Part shown: piece after piece, positions 57,141 to 64,000 of the stretch
Position numbering within the stretch: the stretch's first letter is position 1
How the letters are laid out: every line of letters starts with the position of its first letter
From: Microcoleus sp. FACHB-672
GTDB lineage: Bacteria; Cyanobacteriota; Cyanobacteriia; Cyanobacteriales; Oscillatoriaceae
Length of the DNA stretch: 64,000 nt
Assembly: GCF_014695725.1 (NCBI RefSeq)
Contig: NZ_JACJOU010000009.1
Coordinates: 97,051-161,050 of the forward strand
Direction: 5' to 3'
Program-made: the position numbers and the translations under genes
Notes under the pieces: generated by a model
Databases searched by the model: none
Told to the model about the DNA's origin: nothing
What the model saw: the letters and a program-made list of their open reading frames with translations, nothing else

Positions 57141-60100
57141 TTGTTCACTCCTTCTTTAGCTAAAATTTTCTGAACGTCCTCCTCTGATAGTTGTTCTAGC
57201 TCTGCTAGCATTTGAGCAAACATTTCATCCTCTGATGGTGGCTCTATCTTTTGTGAAATGATCTCTGCTAAAGCGGCGATTGTTGGAAACTCAAAAAGAT
57301 GGGTTAGAGGCAACTCAATTTGAAAGGCTTGCCGCAGCCGAGAAATAACCTGAGTCGCTAGTAGAGAGTGCCCTCCTAACTCAAAGAAATTCTCGGAAAT
57401 ACTGATTTTTTCAATATGAAGAACTTCCGCCCAAATATCGGCTAGCTTTTCTTCAATGGGAGTGCGAGGCGCGAGAAAGGTTTCTGTCGAAAATAAATAG
57501 GCTTTATCGGCAGCCGATAATTTTTGCCTATCTATTTTTCCGTTAGCTGTCAAAGGCAGAATTTTAAGAATGACGAACGCTGCCGGCACCATGTAGACAG
57601 GTAATTTTTCTTGCAAAAGATTACGAAATTCACTTGATTTTAGACTTTGTACTTGGGATTTTGAAGCAATTAATTCTTCCTTAGGAACGATGTAAGCAAC
57701 GAGACGTTTATCACCCGGTACATCTTCCGAATCTATAACTACTGCTTGCTCGACATCTGGATGCTGTCTTAAAGTCGCTTCAATTTCTCCAAGTTCGATC
57801 CGAAATCCGCGAATTTTTACTTGAGAATCAATGCGTCCCAAAAACTCAATATTTCCATCAGGTAAATAACAAGCTAAATCGCCGGTTTTGTAAAGACGCG
57901 CATTGGGTTGCGGGTTGAAGGGATTGGCAATAAATTTTTCTGCCGTTAGTTCAGGGCGATTTAAATAGCCACGCGCTAAATTATCACCGCCGATGTACAA
58001 TTCACCGGCTACACCCAGGGGCATCGGTTGCTGATGGGAATCAAGGATATAAATTTGGGTATTTGCAATCGGACGACCGAGTGGCACTGTTTCAGAATCA
58101 TGCTGCAATTTCTCAAAATTGACCTGATAAGTCAACACCCCGACTGTGGCTTCTGTTGGCCCATAATGATTGAAAACTAGGCAATTGGGAGCGTATTGAT
58201 GTACTTTCTCGATTAAGTTCCAGCTAACAGCTTCTCCTCCTAAAATGAGGCGTTGACGAGGCAAAACAGCGGCGGCGTTAGAAGATGTTAGTAAGGCGGC
58301 GAGGTGAGAGGGAACGATTTTCAAACAATCAATGGGATGCCGGCGGAAATATTCTGCTAAGGCTTCTGGATCTGTAGCGCGTTCCTGGGAGATGATATGG
58401 AGGCAACCGCCTGTACATAATGCCGGAAAAATCGCTGTGTTTCCTAAGTCGGCTGCAAAGGTGGAAACGGTGGCGAAACTGGCACCGGCAGGTAATTTTA
58501 ATCTTTCAAGGATACTGTGCAAATAGTTGCTGAGGTTTCGGTGTTCAATGGCAACTCCTTTGGGGGTGCCGGTAGAACCAGAAGTATAAATTACATAAGC
58601 TAAATCTGTAAGATTATTACGCTTTTTACTTGTAACTAAACCGCCATTTTCCGTTACTTTGTCAGAATCACTTCTGTCTATACATACGATTTCTGCGCTA
58701 TGTTTCGGCAGGGTTTGTAAAAGGTTTTCTTGAGTTAGCAACACTGAAACTTGAGCATCTTGTAGCATCAAGGCTATGCGTTCAGCCGGCATCCCTAGCT
58801 CAATGGGCAAGTAAGCACCGCCGGCTTTGAGAACGCCCAGCATTCCAACTATCATTTCTAGTGAACGTTCGAGGCAAATCCCTACAATAACATCTGAATC
58901 AACACCTAATTCTTGCAGGTGTTCAGCTACTTGATTCGCCCGTGCGTTGAGTTCAGCGTAGGTGAGTTTCTGATTTTCAAAAACAACGGCAATATTGTTG
59001 GGATGGCATTCCGCTTGTTCTTCAAAGAGGTTGTGAATGCACTGATCTTTGGGGTAGTCAGTTTGAGTACTGTTGAATTGAATTAATAGTTCATATTGGG
59101 CAGATTCGCTGAGGATATCTAACTGACTGATCTCTGCTTCTGGGTTATTGATCGCACTTTCTAAGAGCGTTTCAAAATGTTTTGATAAACCTTGGATATT
59201 TTCAGATGAAAATAATCTGGAATCATAGTAAAACTGGGCAACTAGAGAATCCTCTTGATAAACACACGAAAGCTTAACCTTGAAATTCTCAGTACAAGTG
59301 TAATGCTGCTCGATTACAAATAAAACGCTGTTACTTTCATATTTGTTTGAAATATCAATAAATTCAAAACAAAATGGCAATCCTGTAAAACCTTGAATAT
59401 TCTCATTGGAATCTAAAAGCGCTTCCCAACTAAAATACTCTTGCCAGTTATGAACCTCATTTGTCAATGGCTCAACTTGCTCTAAAACTTCGCTAAATTT
59501 TAAATCTGCTTCTAGATGATTCTGAAGCGGTAAATATTGGCATAAAGGTCCAAATGCCGGTTCTAACTCTTCATACTTTCTCCCATCACTAGCTAGTCCG
59601 ACAATAATGTGGGTTTCTCTGGTTAGTCGCAAAATTAGAATTTGCCAACAAGCCAGCAGTAATTGAGAAAATTCAGTTTCATATTTCTGGGATAATAATT
59701 TTATCTTTTTGGCAAGATTGGGATTAATATTTAACTTTAAGAACTGAGGCTGAAATGCTTGCGTTTCGGAAACTTTTTTCTCAAAAGGAAGATTAAGTTT
59801 TGGAGAATCAGTAATCGTCAGATTTCGCCAATATTCTTTGCCAATATGCGTCTCTTCTGATTCAAGTAATTCATTTTGCCATTCTGCAATATCAGCATAT
59901 TGCATGGGTTCATCACCGAGTTGTTCTCCCTGTAAGCCAGTTGAATATAAAAAATTGATTTCACGCACTAAGTTTTTAAGTGTTGTGCCATCTGCATTCA
60001 TAGCAGGTAAGCTGAGCAATAATTTATGCTTGTGTGAGGATAATTTGATTAGAGAAAACTCGAAAATTGAGCCTTTTTCAAAATTAAAAGGTTGCCGAAG

Positions 60101-60430
60101 CATTGTTTGAAATAGAGCTTCACTTTGAATTTCCTGTTGTTCGGGATGTAAATCCCTGAGATCATGTTCAGATAGAGAAATTTGACAAGTCTCAGCAATC
60201 ACTTGCAACGGAGTTGTCATCCCCGGCAGACAGTGAAATGTCGTGCGAAGAATCTCATGCCGGCAAACAACATTCTGTATAGCGATTGTTAGAATATCTT
60301 TATTCAAATTTCCTTCAATTCTTACTGCACACTGAACGCGATAGGGATATCCTTGTTCAAATGCTTGTAAGCACCACAAATACTTTTGTTGTGGGGAAAG
60401 CCGAAATCCTTCAATCTTTGTTGCTTGCAT
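57137..60430 (-). CDS. NRPS: interface-A(Asp)-T module
   Basis: This protein of about 1097 residues has a condensation-like domain (1-430) with PAMNADG where HHxxxDG should be (near 142). The A domain has TSGSTGTPKG, NHYGPTEATVG and specificity residues D-L-T-K-I-G-H-V-G-K (aspartate), and the T domain has LGGHSLL (about 1022). There is no terminal domain, so the chain passes to the next protein's C1. I start at the ATG at 60430 (AAGGAAC upstream), 23 bp after the hydroxylase stop, rather than a TTG inside that gene. It parallels the terminal module (46893-51251) in its first 1000 residues and probably arose by duplication with it. Confidence 0.93.
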   Translation of the reverse strand: MQATKIEGFRLSPQQKYLWCLQAFEQGYPYRVQCAVRIEGNLNKDILTIAIQNVVCRHEILRTTFHCLPGMTTPLQVIAETCQISLSEHDLRDLHPEQQEIQSEALFQTMLRQPFNFEKGSIFEFSLIKLSSHKHKLLLSLPAMNADGTTLKNLVREINFLYSTGLQGEQLGDEPMQYADIAEWQNELLESEETHIGKEYWRNLTITDSPKLNLPFEKKVSETQAFQPQFLKLNINPNLAKKIKLLSQKYETEFSQLLLACWQILILRLTRETHIIVGLASDGRKYEELEPAFGPLCQYLPLQNHLEADLKFSEVLEQVEPLTNEVHNWQEYFSWEALLDSNENIQGFTGLPFCFEFIDISNKYESNSVLFVIEQHYTCTENFKVKLSCVYQEDSLVAQFYYDSRLFSSENIQGLSKHFETLLESAINNPEAEISQLDILSESAQYELLIQFNSTQTDYPKDQCIHNLFEEQAECHPNNIAVVFENQKLTYAELNARANQVAEHLQELGVDSDVIVGICLERSLEMIVGMLGVLKAGGAYLPIELGMPAERIALMLQDAQVSVLLTQENLLQTLPKHSAEIVCIDRSDSDKVTENGGLVTSKKRNNLTDLAYVIYTSGSTGTPKGVAIEHRNLSNYLHSILERLKLPAGASFATVSTFAADLGNTAIFPALCTGGCLHIISQERATDPEALAEYFRRHPIDCLKIVPSHLAALLTSSNAAAVLPRQRLILGGEAVSWNLIEKVHQYAPNCLVFNHYGPTEATVGVLTYQVNFEKLQHDSETVPLGRPIANTQIYILDSHQQPMPLGVAGELYIGGDNLARGYLNRPELTAEKFIANPFNPQPNARLYKTGDLACYLPDGNIEFLGRIDSQVKIRGFRIELGEIEATLRQHPDVEQAVVIDSEDVPGDKRLVAYIVPKEELIASKSQVQSLKSSEFRNLLQEKLPVYMVPAAFVILKILPLTANGKIDRQKLSAADKAYLFSTETFLAPRTPIEEKLADIWAEVLHIEKISISENFFELGGHSLLATQVISRLRQAFQIELPLTHLFEFPTIAALAEIISQKIEPPSEDEMFAQMLAELEQLSEEDVQKILAKEGVNK

Positions 60431-60453
60431 ATTAACAGTTCCTTTTCTATACT

Positions 60454-61479
60454 CTAGATATCTTGACAAGTAAACGGTTCAGCCATGCCGACGACAACCT
60501 GGCGGGAACCGACAAACGGCGTCCTTCCGTGGGTGGCTAACATATTGTCCAATAACAAAACATCCCCTTCGTGCCAGGGAAAAATGATTGTTTCTTTCTC
60601 ATAAACCTGACGAATTGCTTCTAAAACAGAATCTTCAATTGGAGAACCATCACCGTAATAGGCATTGCGGGGTAAATCTTCGGCTTTGAAAGTTGCTAAA
60701 AGCTCTTGACGAATGGTGGTGTCTAAATTGGAGATATGGAACAAATGAGCTTGATTAAACCACACTCTTTCATTCGTCTTAGGATGCTTTGCAACAGCTT
60801 GACAAATTTGGCGAGTTCTCAGACGATCATTCTTTTTCCATTCAAACTCAATTCCAGCTTTAAGGCAATAGTTTTCTACGTCAGATTTGCTGCCTGTATT
60901 AAAAACATTTTGCCAGGGTAAATCTATCCCTCCTCCATAGTTTCGCACATACATAACCTTTTTTTGCATGAATTTTTCACGAATTTCTAGCTGAATTTGC
61001 TCAAAAACTTTCCGACTATCTGCCATAGGAGTTTCTCCCCCTTGGTCAGCGTGTTTTATGCAAAAAAAAGCAATTTTTAGCGGCCAATTGCGAGAATAAG
61101 CCATTTCATTATGTAACGGAATAAATTGAGTAGCAGGATACTCAGTGGAAGTATAAATATTTCCATTCACTTTACTGCGAGGGGTTGAACGAAAAGAATA
61201 CTCTAGCAATTCCCCAGCAACTGCTTGAATAAACCGCTCAAATTCCGCTACACCATCTACTTTGAAGCCTCGAAAAAGAATTCCTCCGTGCTTCCATAAG
61301 TGATTTTGAATAAATTGCAGATTGTTGTGCGCCCAAGCTGTCAAGTTCAATTCATCCACAGCCGGCTGCACGACTAATGGAAGCAGGCTGTCATGCTGTA
61401 CATACGAGGTCTTAATTAATTCCTCTGGGGACAGACTGACTGTTTTACGACTGATATTTCCTAACTTTTTAAGCGTCAT
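60454..61479 (-). CDS. TauD/SyrP-type amino acid beta-hydroxylase, stand-alone
   Basis: This 341-residue Fe(II)/2-oxoglutarate dioxygenase has His-x-Glu in PLHNEMAYSRNWPLK and a distal His in ATHGRTPFVGSRQ, plus PRNAYYGDGSPIEDSV as in SyrP relatives. SyrP-like enzymes hydroxylate the beta carbon of T-domain-bound aspartate. It lies 14 bp after the partial NRPS that ends in a C domain and directly before the interface-A(Asp)-T gene, so it most likely hydroxylates that Asp. Its sequence from the N-terminus parallels the linker and TauD domain fused to the Gly NRPS (51369-57140). It is the same arrangement with the gene split. Confidence 0.92.
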   Translation of the reverse strand: MTLKKLGNISRKTVSLSPEELIKTSYVQHDSLLPLVVQPAVDELNLTAWAHNNLQFIQNHLWKHGGILFRGFKVDGVAEFERFIQAVAGELLEYSFRSTPRSKVNGNIYTSTEYPATQFIPLHNEMAYSRNWPLKIAFFCIKHADQGGETPMADSRKVFEQIQLEIREKFMQKKVMYVRNYGGGIDLPWQNVFNTGSKSDVENYCLKAGIEFEWKKNDRLRTRQICQAVAKHPKTNERVWFNQAHLFHISNLDTTIRQELLATFKAEDLPRNAYYGDGSPIEDSVLEAIRQVYEKETIIFPWHEGDVLLLDNMLATHGRTPFVGSRQVVVGMAEPFTCQDI

Positions 61480-61493
61480 AATTTAGCTCACTT

Positions 61494-64000
61494 CTATAAA
61501 TCTTGAATGGCCTTGCGTTTGCTCATCTTTAATTTTTGCCGGCCTTTTGCTTGAAGTTCCTTTTCTTGAATGAGCTGTTCTTGTCTGCTGGTTTCCGCCA
61601 TAATTTCTGCGAGTTCGTTCAACCGACTGTTAGGCTGTGCCACAACTTGATAGAGAAGTCCCTCAAAATCCCTAATCAATCGGGTAATAAGCGCTTGATC
61701 AAACAAATCAGTTTTGTATTCAAAGGTAGCATTTAAACCTTCAGGAAATTCCCAAATGTTAAGAAGTAAATCATGCCTTGCTGTTTCCGTTTCCAACTCA
61801 AACACGCTGAGAGTTAAACCGGCTAACTCTAAGGGAGGCATCGGAGCATTTTGCAGCACAAACCATGCCTGATACATGGGGTTGTGGTTTAAATTCCGCT
61901 CAGGTTGCAGTTCTTCTACTAGCTTCTCGAAGGGCAAATCTTGATGAGCGTAAGCTCCTAAAGCAACAGTGCGACACCGTCTCATTATTTCTCGAAACGT
62001 TGCATTCTCAGACAAATCATTTCGCAACACTAAAGTATTAATAAAAAATCCAATCAATTTCTCAGTTTCAACTTGGTTACGATTGGCAATGGGAGAACCA
62101 ATTCGGATATCTTTAGTGCCGGTGTGGCAATAGAGCAATGTCTGAAATGCTGCCAGCAAGGTCATAAATAAAGTGACACCTTCTTGTCGGCTTAATTGAG
62201 AAAGTGCTTCGCTTACATCCTTAGAAATAATAAACGATTGTTTCGCACCGCGATTACTTACAACAGAGGGTTTTAAACGATTGTTGGGAAATTTTAACTG
62301 AGGACAACGACCGCTTAGTTGCTGCTTCCAGTAATTTAACTGACTTTGCAAAACTTCTCCTTGCAACCACTGGCGCTGCCAAACAGCAAAGTCGGCATAC
62401 TGCACCGGCAGTTCAGGAAGGGGTGAAGGATTTCCAGCACAAAAGGCTTCATAAAGTGCTGCCAATTCTTTTATAAAAACTCCCATCGACCACCCATCCG
62501 AGACGATATGGTGCATCGTTAGCAGTGTAATATGTTCTTGTGAGTTCAACCGCAGCAAAGTGGCGCGAAGCAGCGGACATTGAGTTAAATCAAAGAGTTT
62601 TACAGCATCTTCTATAGCCAATCGACGCACTTCTGCATCGCGGTTTGATGCCGGCACCTCACTTAAATCTATCACCGGCAAAGTAATTTTTACAGTGCTA
62701 TGAATGATTTGAGCGAGTTCACCTTTCATTTCCACAAAACTTGTTCTTAAAGCTTCGTGGCGCTGAATGATTTCGTTAAAACTTTGCTCTAAAGCAGCCA
62801 AGTTGAGAGAACCTTTCAACCGGACTGCAACCGGAGAATTGTAAAGCGAAGAATCTGGCGCTAACTGCTGTAACAACCACATCCGCTGTTGAGCAAAAGA
62901 TAAGGGTAATGTTTGGTTGCGCGGTACGGGATGAATAGGCGGCGCTGCAAATTTTTGCTCAGACTTTAATGCTGTCTCAATGCGTTCGCTCAAACTTGAC
63001 ACTGTCGGCAACTCAAACAGCCACGATAGAGGAATTGCTATTTGGAAAGCTTCTCGCAGTCGAGAAATTACCTGAGTGGCTAATAATGAATGTCCTCCCA
63101 ATTCAAAAAAGTTATCGTGGATGCCGACTCGTTCAACATAAAGAACTTCAGTCCAGATGCCGGCAATTACCTCTTCAATCGGGTTTCGGGGACTGATAAA
63201 AGTGCTGGCTAAGTCACCCATAGCCGTGTCTGGTGCCGGCAGCGCTCGGCGGTCAACTTTTCCGTTAGGCGTTAAAGGTAGGGCTTCCAGCAGAACAAAG
63301 ACAGCCGGCACCATGTAATCAGGTAACTTTTCTTTCAAAAAACTCCGCAATTCGCTCGACTTTATCCCAGAAACTTGACCGTCCATGTATGCTTCATCAG
63401 CCACCACATAAGCCACCAAGCGCTGATTACCCGGTTCATCCTCTCTGGCAATTACAACTGCTTCCTCCACAGACGGATGCTGGCTGAGAGCGGCTTCAAT
63501 TTCGCCTAATTCAATGCGGAAACCACGAATTTTAACTTGATTATCAATGCGACCGAGATATTCTATGGTTCCATCCGGTAAATAACGCGCTAAATCGCCG
63601 GTTTTATACAGTCGGCTATTGGGTTCATTACTAAATGGATTAGCAATAAATTTTTCAGCCGTTAAATCAGGCCGGTTGAGATATCCCCTGGCGAGTCCTG
63701 CTCCTCCGATATAAAGTTCACCTTGAAGACCAACCGGCACGGGTTGCAGATGTTTATCTAAAATATAAAGTTGCGTATTTGCAATCGGATTCCCGATCGG
63801 CATGGCTCCCGATAATTTCGCATCTTCTGGCACTTCATAAATGCAACATCCTACAACGCTTTCGGTCGGGCCATATTCATTAATCAGTCGGGTTTGTGGG
63901 GATTGAGTGCGCCAGTAGGACAGGGTTTTTCCTAACAGTGCCTCGCCGCCAATAATAAACGCTCTGGTTTGACCGGCTGGCTTTTCACTGGTCAAGCACT
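61494..64000 (-). CDS. NRPS, C-terminal part: A-T-C (partial)
   Basis: This NRPS is cut by the right edge; the frame is open to base 64000. The A domain is seen from the GGEALLGKTLS core, with INEYGPTESVVG, RLYKTGDLARYLPDG and LPLTPNGKVDRR. T has LGGHSLL (near 63090), and C has intact HHIVSDG (near 62510). The protein ends in a basic linker with KMSKRKAIQDL. Visible specificity positions 299-331 are I-G-E-V-G, which would suit Asn (D-L-T-K-x-G-E-V-G-K) among others, but the first four positions lie outside the window. Its C domain acts on the Asp of the next protein. Whether the module before it has a C or loading domain is unseen. Confidence 0.9.
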   Translation of the reverse strand, partial: CLTSEKPAGQTRAFIIGGEALLGKTLSYWRTQSPQTRLINEYGPTESVVGCCIYEVPEDAKLSGAMPIGNPIANTQLYILDKHLQPVPVGLQGELYIGGAGLARGYLNRPDLTAEKFIANPFSNEPNSRLYKTGDLARYLPDGTIEYLGRIDNQVKIRGFRIELGEIEAALSQHPSVEEAVVIAREDEPGNQRLVAYVVADEAYMDGQVSGIKSSELRSFLKEKLPDYMVPAVFVLLEALPLTPNGKVDRRALPAPDTAMGDLASTFISPRNPIEEVIAGIWTEVLYVERVGIHDNFFELGGHSLLATQVISRLREAFQIAIPLSWLFELPTVSSLSERIETALKSEQKFAAPPIHPVPRNQTLPLSFAQQRMWLLQQLAPDSSLYNSPVAVRLKGSLNLAALEQSFNEIIQRHEALRTSFVEMKGELAQIIHSTVKITLPVIDLSEVPASNRDAEVRRLAIEDAVKLFDLTQCPLLRATLLRLNSQEHITLLTMHHIVSDGWSMGVFIKELAALYEAFCAGNPSPLPELPVQYADFAVWQRQWLQGEVLQSQLNYWKQQLSGRCPQLKFPNNRLKPSVVSNRGAKQSFIISKDVSEALSQLSRQEGVTLFMTLLAAFQTLLYCHTGTKDIRIGSPIANRNQVETEKLIGFFINTLVLRNDLSENATFREIMRRCRTVALGAYAHQDLPFEKLVEELQPERNLNHNPMYQAWFVLQNAPMPPLELAGLTLSVFELETETARHDLLLNIWEFPEGLNATFEYKTDLFDQALITRLIRDFEGLLYQVVAQPNSRLNELAEIMAETSRQEQLIQEKELQAKGRQKLKMSKRKAIQDL
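63055..63338. repeat. 284-bp segment near-identical to 53896-54179
   Basis: This is the partner of the segment at 53896-54179: no gaps and about nine mismatches by eye over the A/T linker and T-domain start of the partial module. Confidence 0.85.

Noticed and set aside
46893..60430. A domains with FAADLGHT/FAADLGNT read as lacking Asp235 (keto or hydroxy acid activators)
   Set aside because: Shifting the alignment by two residues puts Asp at 235 and, with Lys278 and His322, gives the complete aspartate code; the earlier reading was a misalignment.
1..64000. tRNA, rRNA or CRISPR arrays
   Set aside because: No tRNA-like T-arm patterns and no regularly spaced direct repeats with unique spacers were seen in the gaps; the repeats found are short tandem or inverted types.

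Overview
The window reads as chromosomal DNA of a cyanobacterium, probably a filamentous one. Markers are a COP23-domain protein, a DUF3493 protein, a Ycf37-like TPR protein, a cyanobacterial 'low-complexity tail' membrane protein, several small proteins of cyanobacterial type, heptameric short tandem repeats (STRR) of the kind common in filamentous cyanobacteria, and only occasional HIP1 sites. The palindrome TGCCGGCA and its core GCCGGC occur very often, inside and outside genes. Genus-level placement (an Oscillatoriales/Microcoleus-like organism) is only a guess.

Layout. 1-9 kb: the 5' end of an OPT transporter, an Uma2-type nuclease-like protein, a MASE1 hybrid histidine kinase, an enolase-superfamily epimerase followed by a DUF1611 P-loop protein (a DgcA/DgcN-like pair), a PIN toxin-antitoxin pair, and DAHP synthase. 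9-20 kb: exported proteins, a Tat-lipoprotein serine hydrolase, a YdcF-like protein, a HAD phosphatase, an EamA exporter, an MscS channel, a gamma-glutamyltransferase and a COP23 protein. 20-28 kb: one very large hybrid histidine kinase with about 14 PAS and 2 GAF domains. 28-31 kb: a membrane-anchored Hsp70-like ATPase behind a membrane protein whose C-terminal half resembles GrpE, a possible undescribed membrane chaperone pair. 31-34.6 kb: conserved small membrane proteins. 34.6-41.5 kb: the rimP-nusA-ylxR-infB translation/transcription operon, with an attenuator-like leader. 41.7-43.3 kb: small cyanobacterial housekeeping proteins.

43.4-64 kb, all on the minus strand: a nonribosomal peptide cluster running off the right edge. 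Read in the order of transcription it is [A-T-C, partial], TauD-type hydroxylase, I-A(Asp)-T, C-A(Gly)-T-C-TauD, I-A(Asp)-T-reductase, class III aminotransferase, methyltransferase, MbtH and type II thioesterase. The two 'I' domains are condensation-like but lack the HHxxxDG motif. They precede Asp-specific A domains and are paired with TauD/SyrP-type hydroxylases, which is the signature of beta-hydroxyaspartate siderophore synthetases with interface domains. The inferred backbone is X-(OH-Asp)-Gly-(OH-Asp), released by reduction and possibly aminated. This is the most notable system in the window. The 5' part of the cluster, including any starter module and transport genes, lies beyond base 64000.
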